From NCBI GenBank assembly GCA_029891385.1, contig CM057233.1, positions 31,726,540 to 31,790,539 on the forward strand: 64,000 nt of DNA, in the 5' to 3' direction. How positions within the stretch are numbered: the stretch's first letter is position 1; each line of letters opens with the position of its first letter. This stretch comes from Erythroxylum novogranatense (taxonomy: Eukaryota > Streptophyta > Magnoliopsida > Malpighiales > Erythroxylaceae). Below, one piece after another: positions 46,579 through 57,985 of the stretch. The position numbers and the translations under genes are program-made. Below the pieces are notes generated by a model. It saw only the letters and a list, made by a program, of their open reading frames with translations, was not told the DNA's origin and made no database searches.

Positions 46579-48414
46579 TGTTAGAGTAGTGCCCTAAAGG
46601 CAATCCCCTTTAGCGCATTTTGTTCACAGTCATGTACAGACTTTATGAATAAATAAAGCAAGGCATATTTCATTTATTTGATGTTCATTTTATTATGAAT
46701 TGATAGTGATCTTTAATCAAATTAATGAAGTCCACGATACATGACATAGCATGAAGGAAATTATGATGCGATCATACTACGAGATTCCTATCATGTGCAA
46801 TTATGTCGATATCTAAATTATCCTAGTTATAGGATTAACGAGATGGACATCGTTAATCCGGATAGACTAGCACATGTCAAACTCCTTGATTGGATCAAGC
46901 GGTGGATCTCGTAAAGCTGTAAATATTGAGATATTTAGATTTGACATGTGGATGCTTACTAGTGGTAGTAAGTACATTGGATGACTGCTATGAGATCATC
47001 ACATGGATGTCTATACAAATGTCGTTGATAATCTCATCATAGCAATGGTGCAAGTATCCTTAGACTTGAGGTACTCGAGGATATCTTGAGTCTTGATTAC
47101 GTACTTTGACTCCATTCCTTGTTGCCTTTCGAGGTCGCTCATAGGGTGGTGATTGGAGTGCGACTTGAGGTATTGAAGGTAATTGAGTAGCCAATAGAGG
47201 ATTCACCACTACATTATAGCGGAAGAGATACCCATGGCCTCTTATCGGGATCATTACTTTGAAGTCTCTGGCGCCGGACATACATATGTCATGAAGAGGG
47301 TCTTCATGGACATATAAAGTAATGAGTCTAGACAAGAAGCGATTCTGATTGGACTAGATTTGATCCGATCGGTCTAGTAAGAGTTGACACATTGCCCATA
47401 TTCAAACCAAGTGGGGTATAGCATGGTGAAAGGACGAATTGCGAGAATTGTCTATGGAAGGGTTCGTGATATGGTTTCATTAGTCAAACCAATTACTTTC
47501 CGGTCAATTAGGGTCGTGATGTGTTGCTAGATACCGCTCATGACTTGCTCAGATTAAGTGTTAATCTAAGTGGCCAACATAAGCCGGAACCTAATGGGTC
47601 ACACGATAAGAGTGACTCGGAGAATCAGTAAAATAGTTTGGACGGAGATCCGATATCCGGAGAGCAATAGGATTAAATGGATCCCGATGAGATTGGGATA
47701 TGTCCCGATGAGATCGCGACATCGACATTGCTGAAAACCGTTTCCGGTGATTTTTCGCCGGCGGGGCCCGGTAGGCCGGTAGGACCGACCCCAGTTTGAC
47801 TGGACCACTTTAACAATTATATATATTAATTAATTGATTAAATAATTAATTTATATATATTTATATGCTTGTATACGTGGGAGATGGAGGGAGAAGCATG
47901 GAAGCTTCTTTCAAAGTGCTTAGTCATTGGTCATTTAATGACTAAATGACAAAATGGCAAAAAGTTAGGATGAAAGATGATGGGAGATGGTCGTATGACA
48001 TGGAATAAGAAGAGAAAAATGAGTTTTCTTCTTCTTAGAACATGATCTTCGTGGATTGCAAGAGAAGAAGCAAGGTTTTTATGAAAAACCAAAGATCTTC
48101 ATCTTCTCCATCGATTATTCATCCTCTCATCCAAGAGTTTTGTCATCTCCTTCATCAAGTCTTCAAGCTCTCTAAGGCTAAGGTAAGATCTAGCAGTCTT
48201 TTCCTTAGTCTAGCTATTCCCGGGTCAAAAGAGTTTGTCCCGGTTAGGTTTTCCGACCTCTGCGTGGATACCGTTAGAGACAGTCTCCTTTGGTCGTTAT
48301 AGTTTGATTGTTTGTACTTACATATGGATCCTGGCTTTCGGGAATGTCCCGGGACTCAAAATATTAAATTCCACACCGTGGGCATGTGATGTCCACCCCT
48401 GGGATTTTCCTACA
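46579..48414 (+). repeat. Copia-2 5' LTR (1836 bp)
   Basis: TGTTAGAGTAGTGCC..GATTTTCCTACA. Nearly identical to the 3' LTR at both ends (especially 47820-48414, with a handful of transitions), but with numerous small indels in 46600-47480 and a strongly different patch at about 47730-47813. Short frames such as 48042-48302 are conserved only as LTR sequence. Confidence 0.92.
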
Positions 48415-48415
48415 G

Positions 48416-48427
48416 TGGTATCAGAGC
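48416..48427 (+). other. Copia-2 primer-binding site
   Basis: TGGTATCAGAGC, exact initiator tRNA-Met primer site, one base after the LTR end at 48414. Confidence 0.9.
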
Positions 48428-50509
48428 CACTTGTGTTGTATAAACAGTCGAAATGATAACTAGGTCGGAGTTCCTTAGTGAATTGAGCTGCTGATGCATG
48501 TTATTTGTGTGAATTTCGAATCAGTATAGAGATGCATGTTTTCGAAATTTCTTGCTCATAATTGTTCATAACATGTTATAGAATATGTTTGTGAAAGATG
48601 AGAATTTATCAATTTGATTTGATATGGTTTTGCTATTTAATTCCCTCAAGTTTCGGATGCTGTCTTGTTGATAGTTTCTGAAACAGGTATGCTTGTAAAT
48701 TCGAGAATAAATTCTAGAAAAATGTTTTTTCGGATTGGTTTTCACCGACATGTCCCTAAGATGTTTGTGAATGTCTCTGTGGATGGAAAAATGTTTTCAA
48801 GGTGATTTACCATTTATTTCCGAATTACTTGTGTGCTGATGGGAATGTCTGTGTTGGAGAACACAGATTCTGGTTCGGCTAGATTGCTGAGGTTCAATGA
48901 GTTTTTGTGGGAAATAAATCCTGGAAAAATTCATGGAGCATGTTGGGAACAGTTTTTAACCTCTGTAATTTTCTCAGTATTTATTGAAAGTGTTTCAATG
49001 GTCATTTTGAGCAAAATGTTGAGCTTAGCAGTTTTGAGAAACTTGCTGGGGCTGTTTTGTTTGGAATGATTGATTGTGTTATTTTCTGTTCCAAGGCCAT
49101 GAATCATTTTTATAGTGATTAAAATTGTGTTATATTGATGTGGTATGCATTCCAAGTTGAGATTCTTGAATTTAGGTTTCCAATAATTTTTGGATATCGA
49201 ATAGGTCACTTTAGCGTCTCGTTAGCTTATTCCGTTATCTTGGTTATTTTGGCCGTCGCAATTTTTGTGACATGTGCCGGAGTAATCTTAATAACGTGTA
49301 GCCTACCTAGAGATACTTAGCATGATTATTTGGTGTCCTTGAATTATGTGGAAATCTAGTGATTAATGGTGGATTAATCGGTTTCAAGGTTTTCATATAT
49401 AGTTAGACTATATGGCATGCATGAGTTGATGAAAATGTTTCATTAGCACATTAATATGAAGGTTTATATACTTGTTATATTGGTGTTGTAAATTGGAAAT
49501 GACTAGATTGAGAAAATTAGCCGATTAGATAGCAATTCCAAATGCACAAATGAACAAGTCGACTTATATGTTCATAAGTCGACTTGTTTGGTGCACTGTA
49601 GACTAATAAGTCGACTTGCACAATGGTACAAGTCGACTTGTTAGGTACTGATTGTACAAGTCGACTTATACATGCATAAGTCGACTTATACAGAGACATA
49701 AGTCGACTTATACATATACAAGTCGACTTATATCATGTCTTGGTGGGATGATGGGTGATTTTCGATATAAATTCAATGTGATTGATGCAATGCCTTAAAT
49801 CAGACCATATAGTCATGGTGACTATGATCCTTGGATGAGATTAGAAAGATGAGACCTAAAATCCCTCATTTAAAATATGAAAACTAACGCCTTCCATTAA
49901 TATGGTAAGAACCGAGTTCTTATAGGGTTGGGTTGTTGAGCTAACCTCAAGCTCACTCTATCTGAATATGTTCAAACCATGAAAATATGATTTTGGATTA
50001 ATGGGTCGGTTTTCCTAGAAGCGTTGATTTGTTGAGCTAACCTCGAGGTCGGCGTGGACAGAGGCGAAGTTGGGTAGTGTACATCGGATGTACGCGCATC
50101 AAGTGTTGATAACCCGATGTATGTGCATACATCAACTGTTGATAACCTTCTTGCGATAGTTGTGTCTAAGATGTAATTGGTATGTTTGATACCTCCCGAG
50201 ACATAAGATGGCTTGTTGAGCTAACCTCAAGGTCATTCTTAATGTCGGTCATCGATGATGCAATTGGTATGACCGATACCTACCGATTGACCTAAGGTGA
50301 CTTGTTGAGCTAACCTCAAGGTCATTCTTAGTAATGTCGGATATCGACCCACTAGGTCAATGTGCCATTTTGTTTCATGGATTCATGATGAGGGTTATGG
50401 ATTCTGTTGAAACTAGTGGGAGCCATATGTATGTCATTTAAGTCCTTATGAGCATACATTTAATCCTATTCTAACTTTCTTTCTCTCTCTATGTTTAGGT
50501 TGATTGAAG
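48428..50509 (+). other. Copia-2 leader (2.1 kb) with palindrome array and direct repeats
   Basis: Unusually long untranslated leader. Contains eight perfect AAGTCGACTT palindromes (49556-49729) and four copies of TTGTTGAGCTAACCTCAAGG-like repeats (49933, 50029, 50213, 50302). ATG-rich but without a coding motif; the 48833-49069 and 49135-49320 frames look non-coding. Confidence 0.75.
49556..49729. repeat. Array of eight AAGTCGACTT palindromes
   Basis: Perfect 10-bp palindromes start at 49556, 49576, 49608, 49630, 49658, 49678, 49700 and 49720. Centre distances are 20-32 bp and most are 20-22. Flanks alternate between AT- and AC/TG-type edges. Lies between the primer site and gag of Copia-2. 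Confidence 0.92.
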
Positions 50510-51345
50510 ATGTCGACTAGTGTGAATCTTCGCTCACTAATGGATGCAAACAAATTAACCGGACCGAATTTTCTTGATTGGCTGCGGAATCTGAGAATTG
50601 TTCTCAGATCTGAGGATCTAGGATACATCCTTGATTTTCCGCTTCCGGATCCACTTCCTGAAGGAGCTTCTGATGATGATCAGAAGGCATATCGTAAGCA
50701 TCTAAAAGACAGTGACATAGCCACTGCATTATGCTTGCATCGATGTCACCGAGTGCGAAGCGGATGAGTCCATGGATGCTCACACGATAGTGTTTCATCT
50801 TAGAGAGTTGTTTGATGAGCAAGCACGGTCCGAACGGTTCGAGACCTCAAGGTTGCTCTTTACAACGAAGATGACTCTGGTTCATCTGCGGTGCAATATG
50901 CATTGAAGATGAATGGCTATATTGAGAGGTTGGCCGTCTTAGGTTTTGTGATGGATTACGAGTTAAGTATAGACTTAATTCTTGTTGGTTTGTCGATAGT
51001 TATTCACGGTTTGTGTTAAACTATCGAATGAACCAAATATCCACCACAATTCCGGTGATCAATCTCCTCAAGGCAATGCAGAACAAGTCGTCGAGCAAGA
51101 TAGCAAGGCGTTCTTATTGGTGGATTCTTCTTCCTCGGTTCCAAGAAAAGGAAGCAGAAGAAGAAAAAGGCTCGAAGCGAAAGGAAGTGCAGCGAAAGGC
51201 AAGAAGAAGACCAAAGAGACGCACCAAAAGGTACCGCTTCCATGCGGTAAGACTGGTCATCGGAGGCGAAGCGCAAAGTCTATCTGGAAGAATGAAGCGA
51301 AGAAGGCATCGATGCCTCGACTTCTTCAAGTATGTTTGTCATTGA
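50510..51345 (+). pseudogene. Copia-2 gag
   Basis: ATG at 50510, MSTSVNLRSLMDANKLTGPN then FLDWLRNLRIVLRSEDLGYI and LKDSDIATALCL, a standard copia gag N-terminus. The frame breaks near 50745 and changes several times. A Lys/Arg-rich stretch (51120-51230) with CGKTGHRRR-type remnant marks the nucleocapsid tail. Particle protein; not functional as read. Confidence 0.82.
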
Positions 51346-52560
51346 GGTTTATCTGTTTCGATCATAACATATGGGTATTAGATACGGTTGTGGCTCACAT
51401 ATGCAATGATATCACGGGCCTCGGGGACGATGGCGACTCATAAAGGGAGATATGGACTGCGTGTTGGCAATGGAGCAAGAGTTGCTGCATTAGCCGTAGG
51501 GACTTATGTTTTGACACTCCCGGTGGGCTTGTACTTAACTTGGATGATTGTTATTTTGTACCGTGTTAACAAAGAACATACCGTCATTTCTTGTTTAAAT
51601 AGAGTTGGTTTCCATTTGTCTTTTGGTAACAATGGTTGTTCTATTAGCTCAAATGGAATGCTTTATGGTATCTGGTACATTATGCAATGGAATTTACATA
51701 TTAGATATGTCACATCCGGTTATGAATGTCAATGACGCTAAAAGACATAAAAGAGATAATTTAAAACTAACTTACTTATGGCATTGTCGCCTTGGCCATA
51801 TAAATGAGAGACGCATCGCTAAGCTCCACAAGAGTGGAAGTTTAGGGTCATTCGATTATGAATCTTATGACACATGTGAATCTTGTTTATTAGGCAAGAT
51901 GACTAAGTTACCTTTAAGGAAAGGGTGAGCGAGCGATTGGATTATTAGACCTAATACATTCGGATGTATGTGGTCCGATGTCCATCCATGCCGAAGTGGT
52001 TGCGTTATTTCATTACCTTTATCGATGATTATTCTCGATATGGGTACAGATATCGATGAGATACAAATCAAGTGTTTGAAAAGTTCAAACAATTCAGAAA
52101 TGAATGAAAAACAACTTGGTAAAAGTATCAAAACATTACGATCCGATCGTGGTGGTGAATACTTAGACCAAGAGTTTTGGATTATCTCGTAGATCTTGTG
52201 ATTTTATCTCGGTGGACTCCTCCTTACACCACAAACATAATGGTGTGGCGAAGGAGAAATCGAACCTTGTTGGACATGGTACGATCTATGATGGGCTTTG
52301 CACGATTACCAAAATCCTTTTGGGGATATGCACTTGAGACAATTGTTTACTTGTTAAGCGAGTTCCATCAAAGACAGTTGATGTTACTCCATATGAGATG
52401 TGGACTAACAAGAAACCTTATCTTTCTTATTTGAAAGTATGGGGTTGTCACGCTTATGTGAAGCGGACACGGTCGAGATAAGCTTGGAGCAAAATCGACA
52501 AATGTTTGTTCGTAGGATATCCTAAAGAAACAAGAGGATATCAATTCTACTTTCTTTGAG
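51346..52560 (+). pseudogene. Copia-2 protease and integrase
   Basis: Protease: IWVLDT followed, after a frame slip, by HICNDITGL (51370-51415) in place of the usual DTGCGSHICN. Then LRVGNGARVAALAVGTY. GAG-pre-integrase: LWHCRLGHINERRIAKLH at ~51776-51829 and CESCLLGKMTKLP at ~51878-51916. Integrase: LLDLIHSDVCGP-like segment at ~51940, KTLRSDRGGEYL at ~52130, then RRNRTLLDMVRSMMGFARLP (52240-52310). At least five frame changes. Confidence 0.82.
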
Positions 52561-52829
52561 GAACAAAAGGTGTTTGTTTGATGCATGCTGTCTTTAGAGA
52601 AAGAGTTTCTTTTAAAAGAGGACGGTGGGAGCAAAGTTGAACTTGAAGAAGTTCAAGATGCTTTCGGACGACGCGGATCAATCGTCAACTCAAAGCGTAA
52701 CTCATACAGATGAGGTAGCAGATTCAACCTTCTACTACACACGAAATTTGTAAGTCAAGTAGGATACGCCTGCTCCCGAGAGATATGGATTTCGTAAGTG
52801 AACAGAATGACGTATTGCTCATAGAGGAT

Positions 52830-54376
52830 GATGAGCCTACCACTATGAAGAGGTTACGAAGAGTTCGAGTCGAAAAATGGCTTCGTGCCATGAAATCAAA
52901 TGGATTCCATGTATGAAAACCAAGTATGGACTTTGGTTGTTGCACTGAAGGGATAAAACCTATAGGGTGCAAATGGGTTTTCAAGAAGAAAGCGACATGG
53001 ATGGTAATGTGATTACCTATAAAGCAAGGCTTGTGGCTAAAGGCTTTCGTCCAAAGACAAGGAGTTGACTATGACGAGACCTTGATCGAGAGCAATGCTT
53101 AAATCCATTAGGATACTCCTAGCCATTGCCGCTCATTATGTTTATGAGATATGGCAAATGGATGTGAAGACGACTTTCCGAATGGAAATCTGGTGAGGAT
53201 GTACATGACACAACTCGAGGGCTTCATTTCGCGATGGCGAAAAGGTATGCAAGCTTCGTAAATCCATTTATGGATTGAAGCAAGCATCCAGAGTTGGAAT
53301 ATCCGTTTGATGAGACAATCAAAGAGTTTGGTTTCTCACAAAATCCGGATGAACACTGTGTGTACAAGAAGGTTAATGGAACTGCAATCGTTTTCCTTGT
53401 GTTATATGTAGATGACATATTGTTGCTAGGAAACGATGTCTCAATGCTACAATCTGTAAAAATTTGGTTGTCCAAACAATTTGCCATGAAAGACCTTGGA
53501 GAAGCAACTTATATCCTTGGGATAAAGATCTATAGAGATAGATCGAAGAGGTTGCTTGGTCTTTCACGATCAGCGATACATAGACAAGGTGCTAAAGAGG
53601 TTTAGCATGGAGCAATCCAAGAGAGGGTTTCTTCCCATTGTTCATGGATAACTCTCGAAGTCCATGTGTCCTAAGACACGGGATGAGAGGATGCGTATGA
53701 ATATGATCCCGTATGTGTCTGCAGTAGGATCTATTATGTACGCAATGCTATGTACGAGACCCGATGTATCATATGCTCTAAGTGTTACGAGCAGATACCA
53801 ATCGGATCTGGTGAGGGTCTTTGGGTGGTGTCAAGAATATCCTAAAGTACTTGCGAAGAACTAAGGATGTTTCTTGATATATGGAGATGGAAATCTCCAG
53901 TGGCGGCATCAGATGCGATTTTCAATCGATAAGGACGACTCCAGTCCCAATCAGGTTATGTTTTCACACTTAATGGCGGAGCGATCGGTTGGAAGAGTTC
54001 CAAACAGAGACGATGGCGATTCAACGATCGAAAGAGTACATTGCAAAAGATCGGATGCAAAGAAAGGAAGCGATTTGGATCGAAGTTCATTACTGAACTT
54101 GGTGTGGTTCCTAGCTGTGATGGACCCATACAGTTGTATTGTGACAACAATGGAGCTATTGCGCAGGCGAAAGAACCAAGGTCTCATCAGCGATCCAAAC
54201 ACGTACTCCGCCGATACCATTTGATTCGGGAGATCATTGCTCGAGGTGATGTTCTGATAGAGAGAATTCTCACAGAGCAGAACATTGTTGATCCGTTGAC
54301 TAAGCCGTTGCCACAGAAGAATTTTGATTCTCATGTACTCGCTTATGGTATTAGATACCAAGGCGATTGGCTTTAG
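52830..54376 (+). pseudogene. Copia-2 reverse transcriptase and RNase H
   Basis: RT begins with WLRAMKS near 52880, GCKWVFKKK at ~52967 and YKARLVAKGF at ~53018. The catalytic FLVLYVDDILLLGND lies at 53392-53436, with SKQFAMKDLGEATYILGIK after it. Later: MCPKTRDERM, YVSAVGSIMYAMLCTRPDVSYAL (53709-53775) and RNase H motifs LYCDNNGAIAQAKEP (54136-54180), SKHVLRRYHLIREI and ILTEQNIVDPLTKPLPQK, ending at TAG 54374. Frame changes occur near 53100, 53270, 53600, 53815 and 54040. Confidence 0.87.
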
Positions 54377-54390
54377 GTCAAGTGGGAGAT

Positions 54391-56227
54391 TGTTAGAGTA
54401 GTGCCCTAAAGGCAATCCCCTTTAGCGCATTTTGTTCATAGTCATGTACAGACTTTATGAATAAATAAAGCAAGGCATATTTCATTTATTTGATGTTCAT
54501 TTTATTATGAATTGATAGTGATCTTTAATCAAATTAATGAAGTCCCTGATACATGACATAGCATGAAGGAAATTATGATGCGATCATACTATTGAGATTC
54601 CTATCATGTGCAATTATGTCAGTATCTAAATTATCCTAGTTATAGGATTAACGAGGCTGGACATCGTTAATCCGGATAGACTAGACATGTCAAACTCCTT
54701 GATTGGATCAGCGGTGGATCTCGTAAAACTGTAAATATTGAGATATTTAGATTTGACATGTGGATGCTTACTAGTGGTAGTAAGTACATTGGATGACCTG
54801 CTATGAGATCATCACATGGATGTCCTATACAAATGTCAGTGATAATCTCATCATAGCAATGGTGCAAGTATCCTTAGACTTGAGGTACTCGAGGATATCT
54901 TGAGTCTTGATTCGCACTTTGACTCCATTCCTTGTTGCCTTTGAGAGGTCGCTCATAGGGTGGTGATTGGAGTGCAACTGAGGTATTGAAGGTAATTGAG
55001 TAGCCAATAGAGGATTCACCACTTGTTATAGCAGAAGAGATACCCATGGCCTCTTATCGGGATCATTACTTTGAAGTCTCTGGCAAAGACATACATATGT
55101 CATGAAGAGGGTCTTCATGGACATATAAAGTAATGAGTCCTAGGACGAGAACCGATTACACTTGGACTAGATTTGATCGATCGGTCTAGTAAGAGTTGAC
55201 ACATTGCCCATACTCAAACCAAGTGGGGTATAGCATGGTGAAAGGACGAATTGCACAAGAATTGTCTATGGAAGGGTTCGTGATATGGTTTCATTAGTCA
55301 AACCAATTACTTTCCGGTCAATTGGGGTCATGATGTGTTGCTAGATACCGCTCATGACTTGCTCAGATTAAGTGTTAATCTAAGTGGCCAACATAAGCGG
55401 AACCTAATGGGTCACACGATAAGAGTGACTCGGAGAATCAGTAAAATAGTTTGGACGGAGATCCGATATCCGGAGAGCAATAGGATTAAATGGATCCCGA
55501 TGAGATTGGGATATGTCCCGATGAGATCGCGACATCGACATTCTTGAAAACCGTTTACAGCGATTTTTTGGCTGGGGGCTTGATGGGCGGTAGGACCTAA
55601 TTCCAGCTTGATTTGGACCACTTTAGCAATTATATATATTAATTAATTGATTAAATAATTAATTTATATATATTTATATGCTTGTATACGTGGGAGATGG
55701 AAGGAGAAGCATGGAAGCTTCTTTCAAAGTGCTTAGTCATTGGTCATTTAATGACTAAATGACAAAATGGCAAAAAGTTAGGATGAAAGATGATGGGAGA
55801 TGGTCGTATGACATGGAATAAGAAGAGAAAAATGAGTTTTCTTCTTCTTAGAACATGATCTTCGTGGATTGCAAGAGAAGAAGCAAGGTTTTTATGAAAA
55901 ACCAAAGATCTTCATCTTCTCCATCGATTATTCATCCTCTCATCCAAGAGTTTTGTCATCTCCTTCATCAAGTCTTCAAGCTCTCTAAGGCTAAGGTAAG
56001 ATCTAGCAGTCTTTTCCTTAGTCTAGCTATTCCCGGGTCAAAAGAGTTTGTCCCGGTTAGGTTTTCCGACCTCTGCGTGGATACCGTTAGAGACGGTCTC
56101 CTTTGGTCGTTATGGTTTGATTGTTTGTACTTACACATGGATCCTGGCTTTCGGGAACGTCCCGGGACTCAAAATATTAAATTCCGCACCGTGGGCATGT
56201 GATGTCCACCCCTGGGATTTTCCTACA
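54391..56227 (+). repeat. Copia-2 3' LTR (1837 bp)
   Basis: TGTTAGAGTAGTGCC..GATTTTCCTACA followed by TCTTA. Paired with 46579-48414. Confidence 0.92.
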
Positions 56228-56232
56228 TCTTA

Positions 56233-57985
56233 ATGGTCCAATGATTAGTTAATATGCAACAAAAATGCATTGGATCATTAATTGTGAATTAAAGCATAGC
56301 AAAGCATACAAATAAAAGTACAAAAAGAGATATGAATTTACAATATGAAACATCCAACACAAAGCCTCTCTTACACGTCAATTGCTTGCCACGTTTAAGT
56401 ATAGAAAAAATGGATTGGACCTTATGCTAGAATGGTGGAGATTGTGAACCTATATTTAGATAATGACGCTCTCATTTATACTGCCGCAGCATTGAAAAGT
56501 TTCAGGTTGTTAATATCCCTATTTTTCAAAATTGGACTCCATTAAGTTTCTTAAAAACCTTTAACTTTAAAACTTTAGCCACGTATTGTAGCTCCAAATT
56601 ATGTCATCCTTTACAATATCATCATCCTAGACATTAGGAAAAGGAAATATAGTCTGTAATTCTAGTTAGGGACAAATGACATCTTGTTTATTGGGTCATT
56701 TTCAACATGGGAAAAATTAACTAATCATTCAAAAATAATCTTCATAATTTTAACAAAGCATTTAAAAGGTTACACCTTTTCATATATTTCTCACTACTTT
56801 ATAGTGGTGTAGGTCAATGATACAAAGTCTTGAGAAGGTGGATATAAGGAATATGAGAAGGGAAGGGAAACTTGCAATTTGGATTAACTTCCATAATGCC
56901 TTAGTCATGCATATAGTTATTGTAAATACTTAAATATCCTTGTAATTTGCTCTATGGATAACATGTGTTACTACAGGTGATATTGTAAATACTTCTTACA
57001 GTATTTGTGGTTAGAGTGATTACAACAGGTGATATTGTTTAACATTTTCAACTTCATATATGGTATTAGCGTAACTAGATGGCGAAACATTATCTTTTGT
57101 TCATATTTATACTTGTTTAAATATTGTATGCGATGGCAATACCATTGTTGCTATATTTTGTTATCTGCTCACCCATTGGTAGTTTCCTTCTTGAGATTAC
57201 AATATTTTGTAATGTTTGTTTCATTCTATAGCTCATCATCAGTTGGTGTTTTTGCGAACTATGACTCACCCTCTTAAGGATTCCGGAGGAAAATCTTGAA
57301 GTAAATTGAGTGCCCTAACATATTTCCTGCATAAGTAGTGGAGCTGGTATGAAAATTCTGCATTTTATATTATGCAATTCCAATGATTTGTACTCTTCTC
57401 TTGTGTGGCAAAATGCATGGTTTTGTTGTAGTGTAAACTTTACTGTTATGTGAATACTAATAACTTTTATTCAGCATCATAAGGAATAAGTGTGAAATAA
57501 TGAGATTATTGGTCACCTTTTGAACAAAAAGGTTTAAAATCCTAAGAATTTGAGGTTTGAACATAATAGACATGTTTGATAAGTTTAATTAAATGGTGGA
57601 AATTAATTTGGCTATGGAGCTATTAAACATGGTTGAGGATGCGAGGTTGATAAATTTGATCTTGTTTTTGCGAGGTTGTGTACAACAAAGATAACCTTTT
57701 CAAATTATGTCATAACTTGAAAAGAATGGATGTTTGTTGTATAGGATAACTCGATTGGGATTAGATTATATGTGAGTAAAGTAAACAAGACAACATTTGT
57801 ATTATAATAACTTATTGCCATTACCTTTTCAATAGTAGCTATTACGTGCAATAAGTATATACAATCACGCAAGACCACATTATTAGTCCAAGTTGTTCAT
57901 AATGTGTTTTATGTGTAAATTGAATTCCCACTGACATAAGATAATGTTGTCATTTTTATGTTAAATTAATAGGTAGTTTCTGGTC
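56233..57985. other. Unassigned interval before the CACTA transposase
   Basis: AT-rich, no recognisable exon. Plausibly the promoter/5' part of the CACTA element whose transposase starts at 57986. GTTTTGTTGTAGTG at 57421-57434 resembles a reversed CACTA end but lacks subterminal repeats. Confidence 0.45.

Larger units (their letters stand above)
46579..56227 (+). mobile_element. Copia-2: structurally complete Ty1/copia element
   Basis: LTRs at 46579-48414 and 54391-56227, perfect 5-bp target duplication TCTTA (46574-46578, 56228-56232), primer site, long leader (48428-50509), gag, protease, integrase, reverse transcriptase, RNase H and polypurine tract AAGTGGGAGA (54380-54389). The perfect duplication and largely similar LTRs suggest the youngest insertion here, yet coding regions have many frame breaks. 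9649 bp. Confidence 0.93.

Noticed and set aside
49556..49729. Regular short repeats with unique spacers, superficially like a CRISPR array
   Set aside because: The 10-bp perfect palindromes with 10-22-bp spacers lie inside a plant copia leader; repeats and spacers are far too short and no cas genes exist.
57421..57434. GTTTTGTTGTAGTG as the opposite end of the CACTA element at 35502
   Set aside because: The flanking triplets (TGA and TAA) do not match, no GACGTTTT subterminal repeats are nearby, and the transposase would lie outside.
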